Under the pieces are notes generated by a model, which saw only the letters and a list, made by a program, of their open reading frames with translations, was not told where the DNA came from and ran no database searches. This document shows positions 18,853-28,174 of a stretch of DNA of 64,000 nucleotides, piece by piece (position 1 is the stretch's first letter; each line of letters opens with the position of its first letter). The stretch is from CAKMMH01 sp927798255. GTDB lineage: Bacteria; Bdellovibrionota_C; UBA2361; CAKMMH01. The stretch spans positions 97,724-161,723 of the forward strand of contig JAXFOK010000059.1 in assembly GCA_034180415.1 (NCBI GenBank), read 5' to 3'. A program made the translations under genes and the position numbers.

Positions 18853-20070
18853 TTACTCACTAGCACTATATAAATAATCATTAAAAATATCCTTAGCATT
18901 CAATATCTTATATGTACCATCATCATTTTTACTAGTAGTTTCTTTTAGCCTATAAGCATTTTCGCCGCAAGTATAACAAGTATTATTATAAAAATGCGTA
19001 CAAATACACATTTTATCGCTAATTGGTTCATTTGATTTTTTTTCTAAATACTTTTTATAAGCTTCAATATACTGACATGTCCCCTCTTTTGAAAGCATAT
19101 ATCCAAAAAGCTCACATTGAGGAATAAGTGTTCCTGACATACAAGGACTAGATTTTAACATTCGCATTAAATATCCTGTTGGTGAAAGCTTATTTACAAC
19201 TATATCTTCTTTTTCAGCTTTAAAATATTTCTGTTTAACATTATCTGGAAGCGCGCACTCTTTTGACACAACAAATCTTGTAGCGACTTGCACTGCGTTT
19301 GCTCCAAGCTGGATAAATTTTGTAGCATCACTTCCGGTAAAAATTCCACCAGCTACTATGATAGGAATTTGAAGTCCTTCTAATTGAAGCAAATTTTTAA
19401 CATCTTCTAAAATAGACTCTAATTTATACTCTTTGTAATCTTCTCCAAATCCTAAATGACCTCCGGCAAGCGGCCCTTCAATAACAATATAATCAGGTAT
19501 TCTATTTACACGTTTTGCACTTCTTAAAAATACTTTAAGCGCTCTATCACTTGAAACTATAATTCCAATTTTTGCGTCATAAAATCTTTTATTATCCTTG
19601 ATAAGTCCAAGGCTTGACATATGAACGCCTGCAGAAAGAGTAATTCCATCAACTCCTGCATCAAGAGCTGCATCTAATCTTGATTTTAAACTCCCTATAG
19701 GATCTCCCATAGTAAGTTTTTCCATTACATTTACAAAGATTGCACCACTTCCTTTTTTTCTCTCCATGACGCTAGAAATATATTGTTTCTGTGCATTATA
19801 AACTTCTTGCAAGTCAAATTTAATTTCTGATTTATCTAAATTTTGTACATTATATTTATATTTATTTAATTTTTCTTTTGAATAACTTGTTCCTAACTCT
19901 CTATCGCACACTGTAGGTAACATTGCATCAGATATATGCCCAATCCCCCCAAGCCTTGAAATTTCTAGGGCGAGAGTCGCATTAGAAATATTAACTCCCA
20001 TACCACCAAGCATAATTGGAATATATAAATCTTTACCTAACGTCAATCTATAATTATCTAACTTATCCAT
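18853..20070 (-). CDS. Nitronate monooxygenase / FabK-like FMN flavoprotein
   Basis: TIM-barrel FMN protein of the 2-nitropropane dioxygenase/enoyl-reductase FabK superfamily. Family blocks are PIMLGGMGVNIS near the N-terminus, GVDGITLSAGVH, VIEGPLAGGHLGF and IIVAGGIFTGSDATKFI followed by GANAVQVATRFV (phosphate and FMN binding). The C-terminus has a Cys-rich end (CICTHFYNNTCYTC) that could hold a metal or disulfides and is not part of the basic barrel. The chosen ATG at 20070 begins the family-like sequence; an upstream in-frame ATG at 20151 has an AGGA site but adds a hydrophobic 27-residue leader. The exact reaction is unknown. Confidence 0.85.
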   Translation of the reverse strand: MDKLDNYRLTLGKDLYIPIMLGGMGVNISNATLALEISRLGGIGHISDAMLPTVCDRELGTSYSKEKLNKYKYNVQNLDKSEIKFDLQEVYNAQKQYISSVMERKKGSGAIFVNVMEKLTMGDPIGSLKSRLDAALDAGVDGITLSAGVHMSSLGLIKDNKRFYDAKIGIIVSSDRALKVFLRSAKRVNRIPDYIVIEGPLAGGHLGFGEDYKEYKLESILEDVKNLLQLEGLQIPIIVAGGIFTGSDATKFIQLGANAVQVATRFVVSKECALPDNVKQKYFKAEKEDIVVNKLSPTGYLMRMLKSSPCMSGTLIPQCELFGYMLSKEGTCQYIEAYKKYLEKKSNEPISDKMCICTHFYNNTCYTCGENAYRLKETTSKNDDGTYKILNAKDIFNDYLYSASE

Positions 20071-20163
20071 ACAGAGAAATTTTAGCAAAAAAATATTAAA
20101 AAAAATAGTATTAAAATTTTTAAGGATTAAGTTAACTAGTATTTTTATCATTAGATCCTGTTT

Positions 20164-20295
20164 TCAGGCGGCTAGTCACTCTTTAAAATCTGACACCAAA
20201 TCTAAGCAATCTGATTTTTAAGCCAGAAGCCAGAGACCCGCTACCTGAAGCCTGCTTTCTGAAACCAGATTCCGGCTTTCCCGTTTCCGGGGAAT
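20164..20295. repeat. Degenerate 7-bp-period repeat, site H3
   Basis: Starts with a leader TCAGGCGGCTAG...TTTAAAATCTGA shared with site H7 (50.8 kb). Runs of heptads CCAGAAG, CCAGAGA, CCCGCTA, CCTGAAG, CCTGCTT, TCTGAAA, CCAGATT and CCGGCTT follow. Unlike most sites, it lies between two genes of the same orientation. Confidence 0.78.
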
Positions 20296-20323
20296 CTCTT
20301 TAAATCAGTAAACAGAAAAATTT

Positions 20324-21136
20324 TTAATCTTGAACAAAAAGGCCTAAAGCAACTGGGATTTTATCATTTCCTGGTACATATCTAGCATTTACATTACTTA
20401 CAATATTTGGAATTTTATTGCTTATGTAAATTTGCGCAGATCCTCCACCATCAAAATTAAGAGCATCTTTACAATTAATTTCTTCAGAAACTAAAATATT
20501 TTTAAGGTCACTTAAACTAACCCCTGAGAATGTATCCATTGTAGAAAAAATAATTAACCTATTTTGATCATCTACACATACACCAGAACGCTTGCTATTT
20601 TGAAATGAATTTTTTGTTTCTAATATAGCATGATTAGCGACAAGCCTAGGTCCCGCTTGCACAGCTTCAAGAATCGATGAATAGTCAATATTATTTCTTC
20701 CGGAAATTTTTATCTCAGTTCTATTTGCTTGAAATACCCCGGTGAGTGTATTACCTCCTTTATGCATCTTATTAAAAACCTTACCTCGATTTATCACAAG
20801 TCCAAGTGCCTTTCCATATTCATCAAAAAAATTAGCATTAATGGCAATTATAGCATTACTTTTTAAAGCTAGCGTTTTTACATCTAAACTTTTTTCACCA
20901 TACTCTTTTGAACGAATAACTTTAACATGATAATTTTTTAATGATGTCCTAATAAATAATAAATTACTTCCAAAAATAGGATTACTTTTTACAGGAATCT
21001 CTTTCATTTCTAAATCAGGAGCTAAAGGAAACCAATCTTTTGCAAATGCACTATCTAAATTTAAAAAAGACAACATTAAAAGTAAAATTAAAAATTTTAA
21101 TACATAGTGTAATGAAAGAAAATTTTTATACTTCAT
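20324..21136 (-). CDS. Exported phosphodiester glycosidase (NAGPA / DUF2233 family)
   Basis: 270-aa protein with a Sec signal peptide (hydrophobic stretch about 10-30, likely cleavage after SAFA). The rest matches the NAGPA domain: IAINANFFDEYGKALGLVI, a GGNTLTGVF block, AVQAGPRLV, the RSGVCVDDQNRLIIFSTMD segment and the terminal NFDGGGSAQIYI signature. Family members cleave phosphodiester-linked sugars, and some bacterial members act on wall polymers or exopolysaccharide; the substrate here is unknown. It is followed by repeat H3 and then the flavoprotein gene, and lies 68 nt after uvrD on the same strand. Confidence 0.86.
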   Translation of the reverse strand: MKYKNFLSLHYVLKFLILLLMLSFLNLDSAFAKDWFPLAPDLEMKEIPVKSNPIFGSNLLFIRTSLKNYHVKVIRSKEYGEKSLDVKTLALKSNAIIAINANFFDEYGKALGLVINRGKVFNKMHKGGNTLTGVFQANRTEIKISGRNNIDYSSILEAVQAGPRLVANHAILETKNSFQNSKRSGVCVDDQNRLIIFSTMDTFSGVSLSDLKNILVSEEINCKDALNFDGGGSAQIYISNKIPNIVSNVNARYVPGNDKIPVALGLFVQD

Positions 21137-21203
21137 AAATTTTACTTTATCATAAAAATCAAATAATTTAAAATAAGATATACTATCTCTCTTATTTACT
21201 CTT

Positions 21204-23654
21204 TTACTCTACTATTTCAAAGGAAGCCTTACCTAGTATTAATTTTTTCTGATCAGGGATATTATCAAAATCAATACATAATTTAATTTTATGTGGATTT
21301 TGCGCAGCTAAACTTCCTTGAATATCTCTAATTATTCCTTCACCAAAATTTGGATGTCTAACCTTTAATCCAACTTTAACCTCATTAATAGCAAGTTTTC
21401 TAAAATTGCCTATACATTCACCTAATTTTTGATTACTAAGCTCCTGAGCAGAGCAAACCATATTTAACACATTTTGTTTGTTATATAATTTTTCTGCTCT
21501 TTTCTTTTCTAACTTTTTCTTAAACATTGACGGTAAGAAATCAAAATTTGATTTATCGTTATAATCAATATTTATATCATATTCTAAATTTGAATCTTGA
21601 GTTTCATAATTACTAAACTTGTCATTTAAATAAGGTTCCTGATATTGGTAGTCAAGAAGCGTACTTGGAATATCATTTAAAAATCTTGATTTTATTCTTA
21701 ATGATGACTCTTTATTATTTCCATACATTGAACGTTTTTTTGCATATGATAGATACAACTTTTTCATAGCTCTTGTCATACCAACATAACAAAGGCGTCT
21801 TTCTTCTTCAATATCATCACTACTATCAAAAGATTTGGCATGTGGTACAAGCCCCTCTTCAAGGCCTGTAAAAAATACAACTGGAAATTCTAATCCTTTT
21901 GCAAGATGCACAGTCATTAAAGATACTGTGTCTTGCAAATTCTCATCTTTTGCATTTTTTGATTCATAAGATTCATCGCTTCCTGAAAGCGAAACTTTGT
22001 CCATAAATACACTTATAGCTTTTTCATTATCGCTTTCACCATTTGCAATTGTTTGTGCATATGCTATAAGTTCTTGAATATTTTCAATTCTACTTTCAGA
22101 TGCGGGGTCATTTGATTCTTTTAAACGCTGCTTATAAGTAGAATCTTCATATATAGTTTCTAATAATTTTGGAAGTGACACATCTTTAGAACGTTCCTTA
22201 AAGTTATTTATTAAATTTATAAAAGAATTTAACTTTGAATTATTTAACATTCTTGAAGCATCAAATAAACTTAAATTATATTCTTTAGCTTTTTGCATTA
22301 AATTGTTTACTGTTTGCGTACCAATTCCCCTATTTGGTGTATTAACAACCCTCAAAAAAGATTGATTATCATTTTGATTAATAACAAGTCTTAAATAGGA
22401 AATAATATCTTTTATTTCTTTTCTATCCCAGAATTTTAGCGTTCCATATATTCTATATAAAATCTTTTTGGACATTAACGCTTCCTCAAGTGCACGGGAT
22501 TGAGCATTAGTACGGTAAAAACAAGCAATATCTTTATATTTATATTCACCCGAATCCACCAATTTTTTTATCTCATTTGCGACAAACCACGCCTCTGAGT
22601 TTTCATCTAAAGAAGAATATAACGTTATTAGGTCACCCTTTTGTCCTGAAGTCCAAAGCTTCTTTTCCTTACGCGATTTATTTTTTGCTATTATACTATT
22701 TGATGCCTCTAAGATATTCGATGTAGAACGATAATTTTGTTCAAGCTTTATAATTTTTGTGCCTTCAAAATCTTTTTCAAACATAGAAATATTTGAAGGT
22801 TTCGCGCCCCTAAATGAATAAATTGATTGATCATCATCGCCAACTACAAAAATATTCCTTCTCTCCTTAGCAAGCAAATACATAATTCTATATTGTACTT
22901 CATTCGTGTCTTGAAACTCATCAACTAATATATAATGAAATTTATCTTGATAATAATTTAAAACTTCTTTTTCCTTACTTAATAACTTATACGTATTTAA
23001 AAGCAAATCATCAAAATCCATTGCATTAAGAAGTTTTAACTGCTTTTGATACTCTTTATATACACCTGCTATAATCAATTCTTGTTGAATTTTTGGTTGA
23101 AACTTATTAGAAATATTTATATTTGAACTATATTCATCTTCAAGAATAAAATTATTTTTAGCTTGACTTATTCGACCTCTTATATACTCAGAAGAATATT
23201 TTTTCTCGTCAATATTTTGATCTTTACATATTTTTTTTATTAGACTTTGGGAATCTTTCGTATCATATATCGAAAAAGAATTTTCATACCCTAAATACTC
23301 AGCATTACGTCTTAAAATTCTTACTGCCATAGCATGAAATGTGCAAACCCATAAAGAATTTGTTTCACCACCAAGAAGTGCGCCAAGTCTTTCTACCATT
23401 TCCGAAGTTGCTTTGTTTGTAAACGTTACTGCTAAAATTTGAGATGGATATACATGATGGTTTAACACTAAATTAGCTACCCTTCGAGTTAATACCCTAG
23501 TCTTACCACTCCCAGCTCCAGCTAATACTAAAATAGGACCATCTATATGAAGAACTGCCTCTTTTTGCTTTTCATTTAACTCATCTAAAAAACCGCTACT
23601 ATTATTATTGTTGTTATTATCATCAAACAACCAAAACTCTTCATTGCTAAACAA
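21204..23654 (-). CDS. pcrA: UvrD/PcrA-type superfamily 1 DNA helicase
   Basis: 3'-5' DNA helicase for repair and fork maintenance, about 816 aa. Motifs in order: Q-motif LNEKQKEAV, Walker A GAGSGKTRVL, Ia TFTNKATSEM, II VDEFQDTN, III GDDDQSIYSFRGA, IV EQNYRST, V TVHLAKGLEF and VI YVGMTRAMKKL. The C-terminal tail ends in a Tudor-like block (KVRHPNFGEGII), the PcrA/UvrD RNA-polymerase-binding element. An Asn run lies near the N-terminus. Start choice: a GGAGG sits 8 nt before an in-frame TTG at 23654; an earlier TTG at 23669 overlaps the GGAGG itself and is unlikely. uvrD is an equally acceptable name. Confidence 0.95.
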   Translation of the reverse strand: MFSNEEFWLFDDNNNNNNSSGFLDELNEKQKEAVLHIDGPILVLAGAGSGKTRVLTRRVANLVLNHHVYPSQILAVTFTNKATSEMVERLGALLGGETNSLWVCTFHAMAVRILRRNAEYLGYENSFSIYDTKDSQSLIKKICKDQNIDEKKYSSEYIRGRISQAKNNFILEDEYSSNINISNKFQPKIQQELIIAGVYKEYQKQLKLLNAMDFDDLLLNTYKLLSKEKEVLNYYQDKFHYILVDEFQDTNEVQYRIMYLLAKERRNIFVVGDDDQSIYSFRGAKPSNISMFEKDFEGTKIIKLEQNYRSTSNILEASNSIIAKNKSRKEKKLWTSGQKGDLITLYSSLDENSEAWFVANEIKKLVDSGEYKYKDIACFYRTNAQSRALEEALMSKKILYRIYGTLKFWDRKEIKDIISYLRLVINQNDNQSFLRVVNTPNRGIGTQTVNNLMQKAKEYNLSLFDASRMLNNSKLNSFINLINNFKERSKDVSLPKLLETIYEDSTYKQRLKESNDPASESRIENIQELIAYAQTIANGESDNEKAISVFMDKVSLSGSDESYESKNAKDENLQDTVSLMTVHLAKGLEFPVVFFTGLEEGLVPHAKSFDSSDDIEEERRLCYVGMTRAMKKLYLSYAKKRSMYGNNKESSLRIKSRFLNDIPSTLLDYQYQEPYLNDKFSNYETQDSNLEYDINIDYNDKSNFDFLPSMFKKKLEKKRAEKLYNKQNVLNMVCSAQELSNQKLGECIGNFRKLAINEVKVGLKVRHPNFGEGIIRDIQGSLAAQNPHKIKLCIDFDNIPDQKKLILGKASFEIVE

Positions 23655-23741
23655 AATAATTTCCTCCAATTATCAAAATACATTTTGATTCTAAGAGTAA
23701 TTAATTAAGAAAAATTTTTAAAGATTTTTAAATAATATTTT

Positions 23742-23840
23742 TTAATCATTAACTAATTTAATTCCTAACTCTTCACCTATCAAAATCACAACGTATACTG
23801 AAAGTAATAATATTAATGAAATTTCCAAGATATTTAACAT
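23742..23840 (-). CDS. 32-residue single-pass membrane peptide
   Basis: Too short for routine gene calling but well supported. ATG at 23840 is preceded by a near-perfect AAGGAGAGG ribosome site, and a TAA closes 32 codons. The product is MLNILEIS followed by a hydrophobic helix (about 9-22) and a short acidic/polar end GEELGIKLVND. A predicted sigma-70-like promoter with an overlapping palindrome lies just upstream. I recognise no family. Size and layout recall small membrane regulators or KdpF-like accessory peptides, but that is only an analogy. Confidence 0.62.
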   Translation of the reverse strand: MLNILEISLILLLSVYVVILIGEELGIKLVND

Positions 23841-23914
23841 AAAACCTCTCCTTATCAAAAGTTATATATTTTAATTATCCACTACAAATTAATCGAAAAA
23901 ACACTTATCACCTG

Positions 23915-23957
23915 TTCTTTCTATAGAAAGAATATAGAATATCAATAGAAATGTCAA
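23915..23957 (-). promoter_or_regulatory. Predicted promoter with an 18-bp perfect palindromic operator
   Basis: On the minus strand TTGACA (23957-23952) and TATTCT (23934-23929) are separated by 17 bp. A perfect 18-bp palindrome, TTCTTTCTATAGAAAGAA (23915-23932), overlaps the -10 element and the expected start site, a classical repressor position. It points to the 32-residue peptide gene beginning 75 nt downstream. Confidence 0.55.
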
Positions 23958-23981
23958 TGTTTATTCTAGTTTTATTCTATA

Positions 23982-26324
23982 TTATTCTAATCTCTTTGCT
24001 ATTAGCACTTTTAATAAGTCACTAGTTTCTGTTTTTCTCTTTTCTTCTAAAAATTTTTTATGCTTTTGGTTCTTTAAATCAAGGTTAGAATACCCGATTG
24101 CTCTTGCCATTGGCTCAGGATGCTTAACAAGCTGCCAAATCTCATCTTCTGACAATTTTAAATCCTGATGACTTAAATACCTACTAACCTCAAAATTAAA
24201 CAAATCATCATTATTCTCTTTATTTCTAAACAATAGAATTTTTAAAGAAGTGACAATATCAGGCTTAGTAGATAAAAATTTATCTATAACAGCATGTTGT
24301 TTATCACCTTCAATCAAAAATAATGACATTAAAATATACAATTGCTCACGAGATAATTTAGTATTACCTTGAGCAATATAATCTAACACCTTATTATTTA
24401 ATTTTTTACTTGATTTTAAAACATCTGCTGCGCTTTGCCTTATCTCATTTGATGGATATGATAACAAATCAATATATTGTAATAATTCTAATTGCTTCTT
24501 AGGCATTCTTCCAACAATAAAATTTAACACATCAAGCTTATCTATCCCTTTCCAATCATTTGTGTTAAAAAAATCAATATATTCCTTTATAGGCTTTTTA
24601 AAATATTTATTAACAATCAAATAAAGCATATCAGCCTTAACTAACCCTTGATTTAACAAATCAAGAAGAATATACAGTTTCCCTCTTATAGCTATAGAAT
24701 TTGTTATAGAATCGACAAAAAATCCTGAGATATTTTCCTCGTTACCACCAAGAACTAAAATACTACTTAACGCTCTACTAGAAAGCTCACCTAAATTCTT
24801 TACCCCAAGAAGTGAAAGCTTCTTGTATGAGTCTCCATAAAAACTCGATAAATTAGACATATAATCAAGAGCAACTGCATCTAATTGACTATTTGTAGCA
24901 TCGAGGTTCACACTTCCAGAAACTGCAAGTGCTATAGACGGATGAAGCTCTGAAAGAGTTTTTAATGGAACTTTTTTTTCTTCATATGTCACTAACTTAG
25001 CAAGACCTAGCCTTAACGCAGTATATCTATCATCATCTGTCAAACTACTTTCCCACAAAGGATTAAATATAGTCTTTAGTATTACGCTATCGACATACAT
25101 CGAAGTTTTGCTATTATCAAAGGCAAAATTTACTATCACACTTTGCGCAAGTTTATCATTATCTAACGCTTGCTCTAACACTTCCCTCATAAGCACTGCT
25201 TGATTTGTATTCCAAGAATATTCATACTCTGCAAGCTTTTCACCACCACTTCCCAAGCCAAAGCTCTTTAATCTATCCTTACCATAATATGCTATCATAC
25301 CTAATAAAATAAAAATCAGAATATAAAGAAACATTGTGCTTGAAGAATTATCTTTAGTTTCTAATGGACGAAGTAAGTTTTGCTTATGCTTGACATGATA
25401 GTTTGCATTAGATTCAAAAGAATTATTAAGAAATTGATTAATATTATCATTTAAATTTTCATTTGAATTACTTGAAGATATAATTTTACCTGATTTGATA
25501 TCATTAGATACATTATTTAAAGAATTACTTCCTAAGCCTTTAGAAATACCTAAATTTTCATTTCCCTCATCATCTCCTTGATGACTTCCTTTTTTTATAA
25601 GGACACCACTTGAAAGTGGAGTATATAAATTTCTTTTTATTTCATTTACTTTAGAAATTGCAAGCGAAATATTATCTTTGTTTATAATATCGATAATTGG
25701 TTCAAGTAAATTACACTTTTTCTCATCAGCGATTTTCTTTATTAAACTCTTTAAACTTTTTATATCATCTTCTAGAGTAGGAAATTCATTATTTTTCGCA
25801 ATAAATGCATATACAGGGTCAATTAAGATATATTTATTACCATCTAATACTATATTGTTAAGAGAAATATTTCCGTGATATATTTCATTATCCCATAATA
25901 TTTTTACATAATTTAAAATATCAATTATTACATCAAGAAAAGTAAAAATATTATTCTCATAATTATAAATTTCAGATAATAAGTTATTTTTGTGATACAA
26001 CTTCCTTTCAAACCAAAGTTGTTGTTCACAAATCCCAACAGACATCACAGCTGAAAGCTTGTCATTTTCAAGTTTTGAAAAAATTTTTCTAATTTTATCT
26101 AGCCTAGCCAAATCTTTTGTAAAACTAGGATACGAAAATCTGTATATAACATTTGTAGATAAATTAATAATTCTTGTATCCCATTCATCTTGTTTAAAAT
26201 TACATGAATAAATTTTTTCATTAGAATTTAATGATAAAAATTGAATATAATAATTAAATAAAACATTTTGTTCTATTCTTAATTCATTTTCACTTTGTAA
26301 ATTTATATAATAATCCGTATTCAT
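23982..26324 (-). CDS. Transmembrane pseudokinase-like protein with HEAT-like C-terminal half
   Basis: 780-aa protein. Residues 60-230 resemble a protein-kinase C-lobe: YHGNISLNNIVL (149-160) sits where HRDxxxxN is expected, and YILIDP (165-170) replaces DFG. The catalytic Asp is Asn, so it is probably not an active kinase. A Ser/Asn-rich linker leads to one membrane helix (about 331-347). The C-terminal 400 residues are helical with recurring Leu-rich segments (for example EIRQSAADVLKSS), compatible with HEAT-type repeats. It begins 10 nt after ispG and is probably co-transcribed. I infer a membrane scaffold or regulator. No characterised counterpart is recognised. Confidence 0.65.
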   Translation of the reverse strand: MNTDYYINLQSENELRIEQNVLFNYYIQFLSLNSNEKIYSCNFKQDEWDTRIINLSTNVIYRFSYPSFTKDLARLDKIRKIFSKLENDKLSAVMSVGICEQQLWFERKLYHKNNLLSEIYNYENNIFTFLDVIIDILNYVKILWDNEIYHGNISLNNIVLDGNKYILIDPVYAFIAKNNEFPTLEDDIKSLKSLIKKIADEKKCNLLEPIIDIINKDNISLAISKVNEIKRNLYTPLSSGVLIKKGSHQGDDEGNENLGISKGLGSNSLNNVSNDIKSGKIISSSNSNENLNDNINQFLNNSFESNANYHVKHKQNLLRPLETKDNSSSTMFLYILIFILLGMIAYYGKDRLKSFGLGSGGEKLAEYEYSWNTNQAVLMREVLEQALDNDKLAQSVIVNFAFDNSKTSMYVDSVILKTIFNPLWESSLTDDDRYTALRLGLAKLVTYEEKKVPLKTLSELHPSIALAVSGSVNLDATNSQLDAVALDYMSNLSSFYGDSYKKLSLLGVKNLGELSSRALSSILVLGGNEENISGFFVDSITNSIAIRGKLYILLDLLNQGLVKADMLYLIVNKYFKKPIKEYIDFFNTNDWKGIDKLDVLNFIVGRMPKKQLELLQYIDLLSYPSNEIRQSAADVLKSSKKLNNKVLDYIAQGNTKLSREQLYILMSLFLIEGDKQHAVIDKFLSTKPDIVTSLKILLFRNKENNDDLFNFEVSRYLSHQDLKLSEDEIWQLVKHPEPMARAIGYSNLDLKNQKHKKFLEEKRKTETSDLLKVLIAKRLE

Positions 26325-26333
26325 AAATGTTTT

Positions 26334-27446
26334 CTATTCATTAATTAAATTTCTCAATTCTTTAACTACAACATTAACAATTTCATCATAAGAAAAGCTC
26401 CCTTGAAGATTTCCTCTAACTTTTAAATTTACAAAATTAGGTGCGCACCATACTCCAATATCTGCATCATCACTTTCTCCTGGTCCATTTACCCTACATC
26501 CCATAACGGCTATAGTAAAAGACTCATCTTTGGCAAAACTTGTTGCCTCTTTTATACTTTTTGCCAAGTCAACAAGTTTATCAGTTTGCACTCTTGAGCA
26601 TGATGGACATGAAATTATATTCAATCCTGTTGTCTTATAGGCATCTTTTGGTAAAAATTTTCCATTTTTAACATCTTCTATAATTTGATTTCCTACAGCG
26701 ATTTCCTGATATTTTTCATCAAAAGGCACTGTAAGAGACACTCTTAAAGTATCACCTATACCTTTTGATAACAAATATTCCATTGCGACCCTACTCTTTA
26801 TCTCCCCCATAGGAAGCATTCCAGCCTCAGTAACTCCTAAATGTAATGGAACAAATGGATATAATTTTGAAAATTGCTCATTAATTTTTATTACCCCATA
26901 AGGATCAGAGCTTTTCAAAGATACCAAATAATCCTTAAATCCAAGACTTTCCATAATTTCTACGTGCTCACTTGCAGATTTTATTGCGATATCCCCAGAA
27001 TTTTCACCATTTTTTCTAAGACTTGGGTCAAGAGATCCAAAATTCACCCCTATTCTTATAGCGCAATCATTTTCACCTGCAATTTGCACAAGCTCTTTAA
27101 CTTTATCCTTTACACTTTTTTCTTTTTCAATATGATAAAGATGTCCAGGATTATAGCGAATTTTTTGAACATATGGCGCCACATCCTTAGCAAGTACGTA
27201 ATTTTCCTGTAAATCCACAGATAAATTAGCGTCTGTTTCTTTTCTAATTTCTTTTAAACTTTTAACATCTTCCTTATTATCTACAGCAATCCTTATAATT
27301 TTTGCCCCTTTTTCTTGTAATTGATGAATCTGGCTCAAAGTTCTTTTGATATCACCTGTTTTTGATGAACACATAGATTGGACTGCAACCTCATTTTTAC
27401 CACCTAAAAATATACTTCCGACTTTTATTTCTCTTGAATTTCTCAT
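26334..27446 (-). CDS. ispG: 4-hydroxy-3-methylbut-2-enyl diphosphate synthase (IspG/GcpE)
   Basis: [4Fe-4S] enzyme of the MEP isoprenoid pathway, converting MEcPP to HMBPP. The N-terminal TIM-barrel shows VAVQSMCSSKT, IIRIAVDN, IRYNPGHL and RIGVNFGSLD. The cluster-binding C-terminal domain has NIISCPSCSR (about 278-287) and GCRVNGPGESDDADIG (about 317-332). Length 370 aa is the usual short bacterial form. An AGGTGAG site precedes the ATG. dxs of the same pathway lies at 3.9 kb on the other strand, so the pathway genes are dispersed. It heads a transcript with the pseudokinase gene. Confidence 0.97.
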   Translation of the reverse strand: MRNSREIKVGSIFLGGKNEVAVQSMCSSKTGDIKRTLSQIHQLQEKGAKIIRIAVDNKEDVKSLKEIRKETDANLSVDLQENYVLAKDVAPYVQKIRYNPGHLYHIEKEKSVKDKVKELVQIAGENDCAIRIGVNFGSLDPSLRKNGENSGDIAIKSASEHVEIMESLGFKDYLVSLKSSDPYGVIKINEQFSKLYPFVPLHLGVTEAGMLPMGEIKSRVAMEYLLSKGIGDTLRVSLTVPFDEKYQEIAVGNQIIEDVKNGKFLPKDAYKTTGLNIISCPSCSRVQTDKLVDLAKSIKEATSFAKDESFTIAVMGCRVNGPGESDDADIGVWCAPNFVNLKVRGNLQGSFSYDEIVNVVVKELRNLINE

Positions 27447-27615
27447 TAAATACTCACCTAACTAATAAATTACATAAAAACATTATATTTTACTTGCTAA
27501 AAATCTTAATATTTATTTTAATATAAATTACTTATAAATTATATATACAAAGTTATTTTATTTATAAGTTATATTAATATAATCATTTAAAAATTAAAAA
27601 AAGGAAAATTATAAA

Positions 27616-28149
27616 ATGTATTCTCCTGATGATATAAATAAGATTTTTGAAAACATCACTGAATATTATCAAGAACCTATAAGCATTGGCTCAAGATGTC
27701 AAAGTAATTATTTCTACAGAGTAGAAGATTTAAGTGAAGAAGATTTAAATATTTGTGCTGAACATGTAGCATATAGGATAAAAAATGTTTTATCACCTCA
27801 AGAGCCACAATTATTCTTAAAACTACCAGGAGGATATAGTTTTTTTGCTGAAAGACTATACGCAGTTTATTCTGAAATTATCCCTTGCACTGAAGAAATT
27901 GTTTTTGATCAGTATTTAAAAAGCAAAGCAGCAACAGGATATTTTGAAAAGTATAAAGGGTTTAACACTGTCTTAATAACAGATGTTATCACAACTGCAA
28001 GATCTACCCTAGAAGCCCATACAAAATTATCATTAAAAGGAATTCCAATTTTATCTTGGGTTGCATTAATTGATAGAACATTTGGTCCTGGCCCAGTTCC
28101 TGTAATTTCAGCATATACAGGCGGCCCTGTTATATTAAATAATTATTAA
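27616..28149 (+). CDS. PRTase-fold protein (orotate phosphoribosyltransferase-like)
   Basis: 177-aa type I phosphoribosyltransferase. The PRPP-binding loop is VLITDVITTARST (119-131), with the acidic pair replaced by TDVITTARS, closest to the orotate phosphoribosyltransferase pattern. Upstream PGGYSFFAERLYAVY occupies the region that binds pyrophosphate. It could be PyrE, which transfers ribose phosphate to orotate in pyrimidine synthesis, but no pyr genes adjoin and the sequence is divergent, so I give no symbol. An AAAGGA site precedes the ATG. It is divergent from ispG across a 169-bp AT-rich region and ends in the H4 repeat. Confidence 0.78.
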   Translation: MYSPDDINKIFENITEYYQEPISIGSRCQSNYFYRVEDLSEEDLNICAEHVAYRIKNVLSPQEPQLFLKLPGGYSFFAERLYAVYSEIIPCTEEIVFDQYLKSKAATGYFEKYKGFNTVLITDVITTARSTLEAHTKLSLKGIPILSWVALIDRTFGPGPVPVISAYTGGPVILNNY

Positions 28150-28174
28150 TAAGAAAAAATTTTCATCGTGATAT

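Noticed and set aside
18853..20151. Longer start for the nitronate monooxygenase-like gene giving a membrane leader
   Set aside because: The AGGA site is only 4 nt from the ATG and the extra 27 residues are not family-like. Kept as an alternative, not as the chosen start.
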